Positions 26,360 to 36,426 of a stretch of DNA of 64,000 nt are shown here, piece by piece. This DNA is from Clostridium ragsdalei P11. GTDB lineage: Bacteria; Bacillota; Clostridia; Clostridiales; Clostridiaceae. The DNA lies in contig NZ_LROS01000077.1 in the NCBI RefSeq assembly GCF_001675165.1, forward strand, positions 62,001 to 126,000, given 5' to 3'. The notes under the pieces were generated by a model. That model made no database searches, had not been told where the DNA came from, and was given only the letters and a program-made list of their open reading frames with translations. The position numbers were made by a program, and so were the translations under genes. Numbering within the stretch: position 1 is the stretch's first letter; every line of letters starts with the position of its first letter.

Positions 26360-29041
26360 ATGAGCAATAAAAAATTGGTAAATGTAGATATAAACCCATG
26401 TAAAATGTGCATGCCTATGGGAGGAGTAATGGCCTTTAAGGGAATAGAAAATAATATGGTAATTTTACATGGTTCTCAAGGTTGCAGCACTTATATCAGA
26501 AGACATATGGCCACCCACTATAATGAGCCTGTGGATATAGCATCATCTGCTCTTACGGAACAGGGAACTGTATATGGTGGAAGTGAAAATTTGAAAAAAG
26601 GCCTTAGAAATATGATTAAAATGTATGAACCTACTACTATTGGTGTAATGACAACCTGTCTTGCAGAGACCATAGGAGAGGATACAAAGAGGATAGTAGA
26701 GGAATTTTATAATGAAGAAAAGGATAATGAGAAAATTAAAAATATAAAGATAATAACAGCATCCACACCGGGATATGGTGCTACTCAGGCAGAAGGTTAC
26801 TTTCAAGTTCTAAGAAGTATTGTTGAACAAGCATGCGAAAAATCTGAGAGTACAGGAAAACTAAATATAATATGTGCCAATTTAAATCCGGGTGATGTGA
26901 GAAATATAAAACAAATACTAGATGATTTTAAAGTAGAATATACGATTTTACCAGATGTATCTAATACTCTTGATTCCGCTCATAATGAAAAATATAAGAG
27001 AATTCCATCTGGAGGAACTAAAATAGAAGATATTAAAAAGATGTCTGGAGCAATAGGCACTATTGAAATGGGCATGACCATTTCAGATGATAAATCTCCT
27101 GGCACATATTTAAAAGATAAATTCAAAGTGCCTCTTTACAAATGTCCCATACCAATAGGTTTTAGAAATACAAATAAATTTATTGAACTTATATCTAAAA
27201 TAATGGGCACTTCCATACCTGATAAATACTTGGTTGAAAGGGGAAGATATCTTGATGCCATGGTTGACAACCATAAGTATACAGGTGAGGCAAGGGTACT
27301 TTTATATGGAGAGCCGGAACTTGTATATGCAGTGTCAAGGCTCTGCGAAGAAAACGGAATATTAATAAAAATGATAGGTATGGGATCTAAAAATGAAATG
27401 CTTAGAGAAAAGTTGAAGGAAGAATTAAAGGTTCAAAAAGAGGACTGCATCGTTTTAGATGATACTGATTTTAAAACTATGGAAGATTATGCTGAAAAGC
27501 TTAAAATAAATTTGATTATAGGAAATTCAGATGGTAGAAGAATGGCACAAAAATTGAAGCTTGAAATAATAAGAATAGGGTTTCCTATACATGATAGAGT
27601 TGGAGGACAGAGGCAGGTAATAACAGCATATAGTGGATCTGCCTTTTTAATAGATTCTGTGGCAAATGTTATGCTTTCTCATACCCAAAATACTTACAGG
27701 GAAAAAGCTTATAATGACTTTTATGTACCTTTTGCAAAAATGGCAGAAAAAGAAATCATACAATCTCCTATTGATAAAAGCTGTACACATCCTTGTTTTG
27801 GGGATAATGCACATAAATTTGCTAGAATGCATATACCAATAGCTCCAAAATGTAATGTAAGTTGTAATTACTGCAGCAGAAAATATGATTGTGCAAATGA
27901 AAGTAGGCCGGGAGTAACAAGTGAGGTTTTAAGTCCAAAAGAAGCTCTTGAAAAGTTCAAAATTGTTAAGAGTAAAATGAAAAACTTGACTGTAGTAGGT
28001 ATAGCAGGCCCTGGAGACGCCCTCGCAAATTTTGATCAGGTTAGAGAGTCGCTGAAGCTTATAAGAGAGTATTCTCCTGAAACTACTTTTTGCTTATCTA
28101 CTAATGGACTTATGCTCCCATTCTATGCAAACGAACTGGTACAGCTTGGTGTATCACATGTCACAGTTACAATAAATACAGTAGATAGCAAAATAGGATC
28201 AAAAATATATAAAGAAGTAAATTATTTAGGACACAAATATACTGGAGAAGAAGGAGCAAAAATACTTTTAGACAACCAACTTACAGGACTAAAATACCTG
28301 TGCTCCAAAGGTATAATATGCAAAGTGAATATAGTTATGCTCAAGGGTATAAATGATAATCACATAAAAGAAGTAGTGAAGAAAGTTAAGAAATGCGGAG
28401 CATATATGACAAATATAATGCAGATGATACCAGTTTCCGGAAGTGCATTTGAAGATCTGCCTCTTGTTTCCAATATAGAATTAAATGAAATGAGAAAAGA
28501 ATGTGAAGTGAGTATGAAACAAATGTACCACTGTAGACAGTGCAGGGCAGATGCCATAGGAACACTTTCAGAAGATCATTCTATAGATTTTAGAAATGTA
28601 GGATGCGGAGGCTGTTTGGGCAAGTGTTCTGATGATAAAAAAGTAGAAGAAGAGAAGATCCTTAAAAATGCAGCTAAAAGTAAAAAATATAAGTTTGCGG
28701 TATCCTCTAAATCAGGTATTAATATAGATCAGCATTTTGGACACGCTACTGAATTTTATATTTATACTTATAATGATGGAACTACAAAGTTTTTGGAAAA
28801 GAGGAATGTGGATAAATACTGCACAGGAGTGTATGAATGTGATGAACATGAAGACAAAATGGAAAAAACCATGAAAGCCATAGGTGACTGTAATGCGGTC
28901 CTTGCACTTAGGGCAGGTGTTGAACCAACAGAAAAGTTAGAAAAAAGAGGAATTAAAGTTATTGAAATGTATGATTCTATAAACAAAGGCATAGTAAAGG
29001 CTGTAAAGATATTGGAAGAGGATAAAATTCAAGTCTATTGA
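26360..29041 (+). CDS. nifN-B: Fused cofactor biosynthesis protein NifN-NifB
   Basis: An 893-residue fusion. Residues about 1-455 are NifN, the NifK-like half of the scaffold (NPCKMCMPMGG, LHGSQGCSTYIRRH, TTCLAETIGED). From about 480 comes NifB, a radical-SAM enzyme with the cluster motif CNVSCNYC near residue 498, which makes the 8Fe precursor NifB-co. From about 775 there is a NifX/NafY-like domain (GINIDQHFGHATEFYIY). The same fusion is known from C. pasteurianum. Three in-frame ATGs lie together; the third fits best nine bases after GGAGGG. Confidence 0.95.
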   Translation: MSNKKLVNVDINPCKMCMPMGGVMAFKGIENNMVILHGSQGCSTYIRRHMATHYNEPVDIASSALTEQGTVYGGSENLKKGLRNMIKMYEPTTIGVMTTCLAETIGEDTKRIVEEFYNEEKDNEKIKNIKIITASTPGYGATQAEGYFQVLRSIVEQACEKSESTGKLNIICANLNPGDVRNIKQILDDFKVEYTILPDVSNTLDSAHNEKYKRIPSGGTKIEDIKKMSGAIGTIEMGMTISDDKSPGTYLKDKFKVPLYKCPIPIGFRNTNKFIELISKIMGTSIPDKYLVERGRYLDAMVDNHKYTGEARVLLYGEPELVYAVSRLCEENGILIKMIGMGSKNEMLREKLKEELKVQKEDCIVLDDTDFKTMEDYAEKLKINLIIGNSDGRRMAQKLKLEIIRIGFPIHDRVGGQRQVITAYSGSAFLIDSVANVMLSHTQNTYREKAYNDFYVPFAKMAEKEIIQSPIDKSCTHPCFGDNAHKFARMHIPIAPKCNVSCNYCSRKYDCANESRPGVTSEVLSPKEALEKFKIVKSKMKNLTVVGIAGPGDALANFDQVRESLKLIREYSPETTFCLSTNGLMLPFYANELVQLGVSHVTVTINTVDSKIGSKIYKEVNYLGHKYTGEEGAKILLDNQLTGLKYLCSKGIICKVNIVMLKGINDNHIKEVVKKVKKCGAYMTNIMQMIPVSGSAFEDLPLVSNIELNEMRKECEVSMKQMYHCRQCRADAIGTLSEDHSIDFRNVGCGGCLGKCSDDKKVEEEKILKNAAKSKKYKFAVSSKSGINIDQHFGHATEFYIYTYNDGTTKFLEKRNVDKYCTGVYECDEHEDKMEKTMKAIGDCNAVLALRAGVEPTEKLEKRGIKVIEMYDSINKGIVKAVKILEEDKIQVY

Positions 29042-29069
29042 AGCAATTCGTAATATACAATTTGCTAAA

Positions 29070-29207
29070 GAACAAATATCAAAGAGTAAATAACAGATAA
29101 TGATAATTTTTCTTCCTAGCGTCAGAAAATATTAAAATTATAGATTCCCTGAGGTACGAAGAAAGTCATCATTATTTGAACTTTGATATTTGAACTTTTA
29201 ACTTTAA
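29070..29207 (+). repeat. Dispersed repeat B, copy 2, inside the nif cluster
   Basis: It shares with the copy at 7.6 kb the core TTCCTAGCGTCAGAAAATAT and TATAGATTCCCTGAGGTACG. Its ends are inverted (CAAATATCAAAG and CTTTGATATTTG). It fills the gap between nifN-B and nifV-omega. Confidence 0.8.
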
Positions 29208-29232
29208 CTGTAGGTCGAAAGGTGGTATATGT

Positions 29233-30264
29233 ATGTCCATTATATTAGGAAGAGAAAAAAAGTTTATTGTAGACAGAACTTTACCTGAACTTGTAAAAAG
29301 CATTGAAATAGTTGACCAGTATCTAGCAAGTGAATTTATAACACTCATTAAAAATATAGGCGTAGATTTTATAGAAATTAATGGTGAAGTACTTCAAAAA
29401 ATAAAAAACCTTCCTGAAAATGTAGACTACATATACAGGGTGGAGGATTCATTAGATGTGTACGAATTTCAACATTTAATTATAGATTACAAAAAAGCTG
29501 AAACATTACCGGAAGAATTTTTAAATAAGCTAAGAAATAAAAAGATAATACTAGAAGTAGATATTAAAGTTTTAGAGCAGCTCAATGTGGAAGATAAGTG
29601 TAAAATTTTTAGTAAACTAAATATAGTAAGCATCAGAATAAAGGGCATTGTAAAGTATAATATAACTGGGTGGAACAGACTTATAGAAAATATAAAAAAT
29701 AAGTTTTCAGTATATGTGGATTTTTGTGCAGACGATAAATTTTATATGGCAACTTCCGTAAGCATTGAATCCTGTGTTGATGGAGTTGATGTTGTAACTG
29801 CAGCTTTTAACGGACAGGTTTATGGATTTGCATCTTTAGAAGAAGTCATTTTAGGCTTAAAGGTCATAAAAAATGGAAAAGTATGTGGAAATTTAGAATT
29901 TATGGAACAGCTAACAGAAGTGTATACAAAACTTACCCACCAAAAAGTGCATCCTATGAAAGCTGTAATAGGAGAAGATATTTTTAAATATGAATCCGGC
30001 ATTCATGTAGATGGTATAGAAAAAAATCCAGATACTTATGAACCTTATAGTCCCTATGATATCGGAAAGAAGAGAATCATGTATATAGGAAAACATTCCG
30101 GGGAAAAAGCAGTGATGATAAAACTGAAGGAGCTTAATATAAACTATCAGGATGTAGATATTGGAGAATTTTTGAAAGAAATAAGAAAAAACAGCATTAA
30201 ACTTAAGAGAAATATTTTTGATAAGGAACTGATTGCAATGTTTAATGATTTTAGAAAAATTTAA
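29233..30264 (+). CDS. nifV-omega: Homocitrate synthase omega subunit NifV-omega
   Basis: A 343-residue protein matching the C-terminal and accessory part of homocitrate synthase, which supplies the organic ligand of FeMo-co. The conserved regulatory/dimer part reads HQKVHPMKAVIGEDIFKYES, GIHVDGIEKNPDTYEPY and YIGKHSGEKAV. The N-terminal barrel-like part has lost the catalytic DTTLRDGEQ motif, which instead lies in NifV-alpha downstream. The two are expected to work together, as in C. pasteurianum. The start ATG follows GAAAGGTGG. Confidence 0.92.
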   Translation: MSIILGREKKFIVDRTLPELVKSIEIVDQYLASEFITLIKNIGVDFIEINGEVLQKIKNLPENVDYIYRVEDSLDVYEFQHLIIDYKKAETLPEEFLNKLRNKKIILEVDIKVLEQLNVEDKCKIFSKLNIVSIRIKGIVKYNITGWNRLIENIKNKFSVYVDFCADDKFYMATSVSIESCVDGVDVVTAAFNGQVYGFASLEEVILGLKVIKNGKVCGNLEFMEQLTEVYTKLTHQKVHPMKAVIGEDIFKYESGIHVDGIEKNPDTYEPYSPYDIGKKRIMYIGKHSGEKAVMIKLKELNINYQDVDIGEFLKEIRKNSIKLKRNIFDKELIAMFNDFRKI

Positions 30265-30363
30265 AATTGATAGTCGAAATTTTCTCCAGCATAGTGGAGA
30301 AAAATATTTAGCAATTATTCACTATTAATTATTAATTGTTAACTAAAAAGGGAGGTGCTTCAT

Positions 30364-31164
30364 ATGGATGTTAATATTGTAGATACTACTTTAAGAGATG
30401 GAGAACAGAAAGCAGGCATAGCATTTGGAATAAATGAAAAAGTTAAAATTGCTAAAATCTTAAATGATATTGGTATTTATCAAATAGAAGCGGGTTCGGC
30501 AGCTATGGGTGGAGAGGAAAAAGCAAGTATTGAAAAAATTGCAGCGTTAGGTTTAAAGAGTAAAATATCATCCTGGAACAGGGCAAATATTAAAGATATA
30601 GATGCTTCCATAGACTGTGGCGTAGATATAGTTCATATATCTATTCCCACATCTGATTTACAGATTAAATCTAAACTTGGAAAAGATAAAGCTTGGGTTT
30701 TAGAGCGTATAAAAAAATGTACAACCTATGCTTTAGAAAAAGGGTATGAAGTAACCGTAGGTATGGAGGATGCCACAAGGTCTGATATAAACTTTTTAAT
30801 TGAATTTTGCACAGCTGTTTCTGAAATTGGTATCAAAAGAATAAGATATTCTGATACTGTAGGTATATCTTATCCAAGGAAAGTTTTTTATAGCGTAAAA
30901 AAATTACTTCAGGAAGTACCTATAGAAATAGAAATTCATGCTCATAATGATTTCGGAATGGCACTAGCAAATTCTCTTGCAGCTGTAGAAGCAGGAGCTA
31001 AGTTTGCAAACTGTACAATTTCAGGTGTAGGAGAAAGGGCAGGTAACTGTGACTTTATCAAGTTTGCCAAAACTCTAGATATGTTTGAATGCGAAAAAAT
31101 ATGTCCTTTAAATATCAATGATTTATTAGAAACAGAACAAATACTTAGGTGCCTGTCACTGTAG
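30364..31164 (+). CDS. nifV-alpha: Homocitrate synthase alpha subunit NifV-alpha
   Basis: A 266-residue catalytic barrel of homocitrate synthase (acetyl-CoA plus 2-oxoglutarate). The metal and active-site motifs are present: DTTLRDGEQKAG near the start, SDTVGISYPRK, and EIHAHNDFGMALANS with GVGERAGNCD. The ATG follows GGGAGG; the GTG three codons upstream overlaps that site. The last five codons and the stop come from a REP unit, so the original C-terminus has been replaced after ETEQIL. The motif set is complete, so the protein is probably functional. It is the last nif gene of the cluster here. Confidence 0.93.
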   Translation: MDVNIVDTTLRDGEQKAGIAFGINEKVKIAKILNDIGIYQIEAGSAAMGGEEKASIEKIAALGLKSKISSWNRANIKDIDASIDCGVDIVHISIPTSDLQIKSKLGKDKAWVLERIKKCTTYALEKGYEVTVGMEDATRSDINFLIEFCTAVSEIGIKRIRYSDTVGISYPRKVFYSVKKLLQEVPIEIEIHAHNDFGMALANSLAAVEAGAKFANCTISGVGERAGNCDFIKFAKTLDMFECEKICPLNINDLLETEQILRCLSL

Positions 31165-31238
31165 TGGAACATTTACGTCCCCATTCGGTGCCTGTCACCA
31201 CAGTGGGATATTTTTGCTCCCATTCGGTGCCTGTCACC
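31148..31238 (+). repeat. REP array overlapping the end of nifV-alpha
   Basis: Three GGTGCCTGTCAC motifs are spaced 39 bases apart, separated by GTGGAACATTTACGTCCCC and GTGGGATATTTTTGCTCCC. The first motif encodes the final residues and TAG stop of nifV-alpha. The array ends about 40 bases before the promoter of the next S-layer-like gene. Confidence 0.9.
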
Positions 31239-31276
31239 ATAAAATAAATAAATCCTATCATTAAAGCAAAAATGTA

Positions 31277-31285
31277 TGGTACAAT
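31277..31285 (+). promoter_or_regulatory. Extended -10 promoter of the second S-layer-like gene
   Basis: TGGTACAAT differs by one base from the extended -10 TGGTATAAT upstream of the paralogue at 8.3 kb. It lies 40 bases before the start codon, and no clear -35 is visible. Confidence 0.45.
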
Positions 31286-31324
31286 ATTCATATATTGCTA
31301 AATAAGGTAGGAGGTAATAAGTAT

Positions 31325-34300
31325 ATGAAAAGAAATGCTATAAAGGCAATAAGCACCACGGCTGTACTATCGTTGCTGCTTTCACCAGCACTTCCTGTTA
31401 CTTCTGCTAAAGCGGCAGCAGGGGAAGTTACAAAATTATCTGGAGCAGATTGCTATGAAACAGCAGCTACAGTTGCTACACAAAATTGGACAAGTACTGA
31501 CAATGTAATATTAGCTTCAGGTGGAGGGTATGCAGATGCCATAAGTTCTGCAGTACTTGCAAAACAATTGAAGGCACCCGTGCTTTTAACTGAGGCAGGA
31601 TCGCTTAATTCCAATGCAAAGTCTGCACTGGATAAATTAAAACCAAAGAATATATATATAATAGGCGGAATAGCTTCAATATGCCAGAAAACAAGAGATG
31701 ATCTAAAGAGTCAAGGCTATAATTTAATTGAATTAAGTGGAAAAAATAGATATGAAACTAACATTGCAGTAGCTAAACAGCTTGTAAAGTTGGGGGTAAG
31801 TGCAGATAATATAATGATGGTAGGAGGAGAAGGTTTTCCAGATGCTCTGTCTGCTGCACCTGTAGCAGCTGCCAAAGGTGAGATACTTTTACTTGGAGTT
31901 AATAGTACTCAGGCTATGAGTCCTGTAGTAGATTTTATAAAGAGTAACAATTCTAAAGTTACTGTTGTAGGTACACAAACTTTAATAAATGATGATACAT
32001 ATAAAAGTGTAGGTGCCGTAAACAGAATATCTGGAGGGTCAGATAGGTTTGCCACTAATTTAAATATATTAAATCAATTTGACAGTGAACTGAAGGCAGA
32101 TAAACTCTATATTGCAAATGCTACTGGTGATAAATATGCAGATGCATTAATTGCAGCTTCTGTAGCTGGAATAAACGATGCACCTCTTGTACTTATTGAT
32201 GGGCAGGATGATAGTGGTACTGAAAATGCAATGAATTACATTAAAAACAAAGCAGGAAAAACTACTGATTTAAACCTTGTAGGGGAAAATGGAACAGTTT
32301 CTGATAAAACTATTTCTGATATAAATGCAGCAGCCTCAGGTAGTGGAGTTGAAAGTGCAACAGTAGGTTCTGTAACTACAAATGGACTTAATCAGGTAAA
32401 GGTTGTATTTAATACAGATGTGGACAAAGACTCTGCAGAGAGGGCAGCAAACTATGAAATTGATGGTGATCACCTTGGATATACTGCACAAACTCAAGCT
32501 ACAGCAACTTTGCAGGAAGACAATAGAACAGTTTTAATTACATTTTCCCATCCTTTCACTTTAAATAAGAGTGTAACTTTTACTGTTAAAAGTGCTATAA
32601 ATACAAAGAATTTAGGAAGCACTATACCGAAATATGACAAACAAATCACCTTCTCATCTATAGGTACTCCAACGCTTGGTTCTGTAACGGCTGTAGGTGG
32701 AAATAAATTAAGAGTAAAGTTTTCAGAACCAATTAGAATGGACAGTAGCAACCTATCTTCTTTTAAAATAAATAGACAGAGTATAACTGCTTTTGGAATA
32801 AATACTTCTGATTCTATTACTAAATTTAGGGATAAATCTTTAGATGGAACATGGGCAGATGGTGTGGATTTATACTTTAATTCGCCGCTTCCAGTAGGTA
32901 AAAATACCTTTACTGTGCCAAATGGAGAAGCTGGAGGTAAATTCAGTGATGCAGTTAATTTACCAATAAGCAGTACTTCAAAAGATTTTACTGTAAATTC
33001 TGTATCTGGAAATCCACAAGTTCAAAGCGTCACAAGTAACAATGTAGATACTATTTATATAAAGTACAATAGACCTATGGATCAGCAGACAGCCCTTGAA
33101 CCAAGCAATTACAAACTAAATGGAACTACAGTAGATGTAGATGATTCTTACGTAACTTTTGATACGGGTTCTGGTGACACTATAGTAAAAATTACAAAGC
33201 TTGGAAATAAGCTTAAGCAGGGAGAAAATACAGTTACTGTAAAGGGAAATGTTATAGATACTTTTGGAAATTATATAAGTGAGTCTAATATGAACCTTTA
33301 TATAGGAGGAGACACATCTAAACCTGCAGTAACTACAGCTAGCATTTTGGATGAAGAAACAATGAGAATCAAATTTAACAAGGATGTTTCCGTAAGCTAT
33401 GCTGAAAATAAGGGAAATTACACTATACTTGATTCTACAGGGACAAATATAACTTATAAAATTGATAGGATAAATGCCATAACTGTAGATGGAAATAGTA
33501 AAAAAACTTTTGATATAAAGTTTAAAGAGGATTCTCTTAAAGGTTCAAAATATACCTTAACTGTAAAAAATATAATTGACACAGAGGCAAATCCTAATAT
33601 AATGAATGATTACACTACTACCTTATCTGGAATGGATAATGAAGGTACTAATGTAACAGAGATATTGAGAAGAGTAGATAATTCACATGCTGTGGCAATA
33701 TTTTTCAGTAAAGCTATGGACCAATCTTCTTTAGAAAATTCAGCTAATTACATGTTTAAAGATGGCAATGGAAATGTAAGAAGTTTACCATCCAGTGTCA
33801 CAGTTTCTCCAAGCATTGATGGCAAAAGTGTAACTGTAGAATTTAATTCTGATTATACGATAGGCTCAGGCACCAACGGTTCTAGTGTAATTAAGATGGG
33901 AGTAAAAAATCTTAAAGACGTTGATGGAAATCCACTGGAGGTTGGATCATACCTTGGTGACGTAACTATTGACAATAATAATGATGGACCAAGCATTGTA
34001 GCAGGTACTTCCCAGATGACTTTCGTAAATAATGATATAGATGTTAAAGTATCACTTTCAAAACCACTAGATGTGCTATCTTTAAATGATTTCCGATTAG
34101 CAGGTTATGCACCGGATACTGGATATGTAAGCGGCAATGATGTAATGCTTGCATATAAATCTGGAATTAAAAACAACCAGAAAATAAATGCCATAAAAAA
34201 CGAAGGCAGCATGGCTAATTTAAGTATAGAAAATACAAAGTCCGTAGATGCGGCAGGACGTAATATACGATCTGGTTCTACTGTAGTATATGTTCCACCT

Positions 34301-34657
34301 TTAACTGAACAAGACATGTGGTCTGCTAGTCCTAATTCTGGTATGAATGTGGTAAAAGTAGTGTTTAACCAGGATATTGATATTGCCATCACTACTTCTT
34401 ATATAGATGATTTCTTGTTTACAAATGAAGAAACAGGACAGGAATTAACACCTACTTCAGTTTGGGTAGATAGTAGAACTGTTGTTTACAGGTTCAGTAA
34501 TTCTACATTAAACAGAGGTGATCGTATTCTAGTAAGAGCTAATAGTGACAGTTCTAAGATAAACATAAGAAGTGAAAGTCACAACACTTCAGGATATACA
34601 GTTTATTCTCCATCTGATGATGATATTTCAGGTAAAGTTATAACAGTAGGAGAATAA
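31325..34657 (+). CDS. S-layer-like protein, paralogue of the 8.3-kb gene
   Basis: A 1110-residue exported protein with the same plan as the gene at 8288. A signal peptide is followed by three CWB2 modules (GGGYADAISSAVLAKQLKAPVLLT, GGEGFPDALSAAPVAA, YADALIAASVAGINDAPLVL), then SbsA/Big-like repeats (TMRIKFNKDVSVSYAENKGN) and the tail SPSDDDISGKVITV. Some CWB2 positions differ (Cys in GGIASICQ). Codon choice looks less optimised than in the paralogue and the leader is short, so it may be a minor or conditional surface protein. The ATG follows TAGGAGG. A nine-gene nif cluster separates it from its paralogue. Confidence 0.9.
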   Translation: MKRNAIKAISTTAVLSLLLSPALPVTSAKAAAGEVTKLSGADCYETAATVATQNWTSTDNVILASGGGYADAISSAVLAKQLKAPVLLTEAGSLNSNAKSALDKLKPKNIYIIGGIASICQKTRDDLKSQGYNLIELSGKNRYETNIAVAKQLVKLGVSADNIMMVGGEGFPDALSAAPVAAAKGEILLLGVNSTQAMSPVVDFIKSNNSKVTVVGTQTLINDDTYKSVGAVNRISGGSDRFATNLNILNQFDSELKADKLYIANATGDKYADALIAASVAGINDAPLVLIDGQDDSGTENAMNYIKNKAGKTTDLNLVGENGTVSDKTISDINAAASGSGVESATVGSVTTNGLNQVKVVFNTDVDKDSAERAANYEIDGDHLGYTAQTQATATLQEDNRTVLITFSHPFTLNKSVTFTVKSAINTKNLGSTIPKYDKQITFSSIGTPTLGSVTAVGGNKLRVKFSEPIRMDSSNLSSFKINRQSITAFGINTSDSITKFRDKSLDGTWADGVDLYFNSPLPVGKNTFTVPNGEAGGKFSDAVNLPISSTSKDFTVNSVSGNPQVQSVTSNNVDTIYIKYNRPMDQQTALEPSNYKLNGTTVDVDDSYVTFDTGSGDTIVKITKLGNKLKQGENTVTVKGNVIDTFGNYISESNMNLYIGGDTSKPAVTTASILDEETMRIKFNKDVSVSYAENKGNYTILDSTGTNITYKIDRINAITVDGNSKKTFDIKFKEDSLKGSKYTLTVKNIIDTEANPNIMNDYTTTLSGMDNEGTNVTEILRRVDNSHAVAIFFSKAMDQSSLENSANYMFKDGNGNVRSLPSSVTVSPSIDGKSVTVEFNSDYTIGSGTNGSSVIKMGVKNLKDVDGNPLEVGSYLGDVTIDNNNDGPSIVAGTSQMTFVNNDIDVKVSLSKPLDVLSLNDFRLAGYAPDTGYVSGNDVMLAYKSGIKNNQKINAIKNEGSMANLSIENTKSVDAAGRNIRSGSTVVYVPPLTEQDMWSASPNSGMNVVKVVFNQDIDIAITTSYIDDFLFTNEETGQELTPTSVWVDSRTVVYRFSNSTLNRGDRILVRANSDSSKINIRSESHNTSGYTVYSPSDDDISGKVITVGE

Positions 34658-34705
34658 AAAAAAGGTTATCCCATGACATCTGATGTCATGGGATAACCTT
34701 TTTTT
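34656..34705 (+). terminator. Bidirectional terminator between convergent CWB2 genes
   Basis: A near-perfect 24-bp stem (AAAAAAAGGTTATCCCATGA with TCATGGGATAACCTTTTTTT, extended by CATC/GATG) has a one-base loop and poly-A/poly-T ends. It lies in the 50-base gap between a plus-strand and a minus-strand gene. Confidence 0.95.
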
Positions 34706-34707
34706 AA

Positions 34708-36267
34708 TTACTGCTGCTGATAACTTGTTAAAGCATTTCCGAGTCTTGTATCTAAATCATCTATTCCCTTATTTCCATTTTCAATATTGGAAATACTATT
34801 TCCGTCACTACCAATATTTTCAAGTTCATCAGTGGATTTCTCTAATTTGTCTATATCCATATTGTCCAGTGCATCTTTCATTTCAGTAAATATGTTCAGA
34901 CAACTAGTCGTATATTTCATAGTTATGTCTACATAATTAATTTGCGTATTTATATTACTTAGGTACTGGTTATTGTAAGTTTCTAACCCGCTAGGCACTG
35001 AAAGGTTTGAAACGTCACTTTTAAGTGTTGTAAGATCGCTTTTGTAAGAGGATAAATAAGAATTACCTTGATTGAACAAAGTAATTAATTGTTCTATATC
35101 TGATGATAACTCCTGTGCTGTTGATGCAGAGGTAATAGCTACTCTTATATCAGTTGTTTTATTATATATATCTTCCATCTGTGTTGAAACAGTGCTTGTC
35201 TTATCTTCGTAGGAATCACAGTAGCCTTTTAAAGCAGTTATATAGTCTATTTCGGTTTTAGGTATTAATGAAGTAGGTTTCAGCAAGTATTCTACTGATA
35301 AATCTACAGAATTAAATCCTCCTAAAAGGAATATGTCCTTATATCCTTTTTCATCTATATAGCTTTTTTGTTTTGATATGTCCCTGCCATCTGTCAACAT
35401 TATAGGTGCGCTTAATTTAGAAGCTAGTGCACTTCCTGACAGTGCATCTGGAAAATTTGCACCATTTGCTAATACGGTTGAATTTGAATTTGAATTAAAG
35501 TACTTGCATATATTTAATGATGTATCGTATCTAGTTTCTCCACCAATTCTTACTATATTACTATCCGTTAAGGATGGCTGAAGACTTTTTACCTCATTTA
35601 CTACACTGTCACTTACAGAACTTTGTCCACCTATTACAAATATTTTGGATGGTTGTATGCTGGAAATAACATCTTTATTGCTTTCAGAAAGCTTTCCGTT
35701 ATCTATCATAAATATAGGATATTTGTTACATGCGGCTACACTTGATACACTGAGGGCATCTGCAAATCCCCATCCATTTGTAATTACCATAGGGGTACCT
35801 TTTTGAACATTCATGGAATTAATTATTGATTTGTTGGTTTCAAACCTGTTGCCACCGCCGAATCGTGTCACATTTCCATAGCCAAGTCCTTTTATATAGC
35901 TTACAAAATCATCACTTACAGAAGAAGTACCTCCTAATATGTAGATATTTCCGCTCTTGCTTAAATGGTTTTGTATGTAATCTACTGCATTTGAAGAATT
36001 TTTAAAGTCATCATTTAATAAAAGTATTGGCGCATTGTATATTTTTGACAGTACACTTCCACCTAGAGCATCAGGAAAATTATTTCCACTGGCTATTATT
36101 ACACTTTGAACTGTTCCGTTTTCAAAATTATTTGCAATATTTTCTGAAGTTTCATATCTGTTGTTCCCTGCAAGTCGTGTTACATTATACGTAGTTTTAG
36201 CATAGGTAGTATTTGACATACCCAATACTATAGCCGCTGCTGCAGCTATTCCTAGTATTTTCTTCAC
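34708..36267 (-). CDS. CWB2 protein with C-terminal coiled-coil domain
   Basis: A 519-residue exported protein. A signal peptide (about 1-23, ending TTYA) is followed by three CWB2 modules (SGNNFPDALGGSVLSKIYNA with IYILGGTSSVS, NGWGFADALSVSSVAA with IFVIGGQSSVS, NGANFPDALSGSALASKLSA with IFLLGGFNSV). From about residue 330 a predicted helical, coiled-coil domain of 190 residues follows, which I cannot assign to a family. The gene starts with GTG after GGAAGGA. It converges on the S-layer-like gene through a shared terminator. The 160 bases upstream of the start hold no clear promoter. Confidence 0.85.
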   Translation of the reverse strand: MKKILGIAAAAAIVLGMSNTTYAKTTYNVTRLAGNNRYETSENIANNFENGTVQSVIIASGNNFPDALGGSVLSKIYNAPILLLNDDFKNSSNAVDYIQNHLSKSGNIYILGGTSSVSDDFVSYIKGLGYGNVTRFGGGNRFETNKSIINSMNVQKGTPMVITNGWGFADALSVSSVAACNKYPIFMIDNGKLSESNKDVISSIQPSKIFVIGGQSSVSDSVVNEVKSLQPSLTDSNIVRIGGETRYDTSLNICKYFNSNSNSTVLANGANFPDALSGSALASKLSAPIMLTDGRDISKQKSYIDEKGYKDIFLLGGFNSVDLSVEYLLKPTSLIPKTEIDYITALKGYCDSYEDKTSTVSTQMEDIYNKTTDIRVAITSASTAQELSSDIEQLITLFNQGNSYLSSYKSDLTTLKSDVSNLSVPSGLETYNNQYLSNINTQINYVDITMKYTTSCLNIFTEMKDALDNMDIDKLEKSTDELENIGSDGNSISNIENGNKGIDDLDTRLGNALTSYQQQ

Positions 36268-36426
36268 TATCCTTCCATCTCCCTTTAAAGTATATATACT
36301 TTAATTCTAACATAAAGTTACAAAAAAACCTACAAGAAAAATTTGACTAGATTTGTAATGGAGGGAATTGGAAGTAAGATATTCATTTAATGGTAGAGCC
36401 TAACTGTTAAATAAACAAGTCCAAAA

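Noticed and set aside
29233-31164. nifV broken by a frameshift into two pieces
   Set aside because: The omega part precedes the alpha part, each has its own start site and they are separated by about 100 bases. This is the natural split and order of clostridial nifV, not a frameshift.
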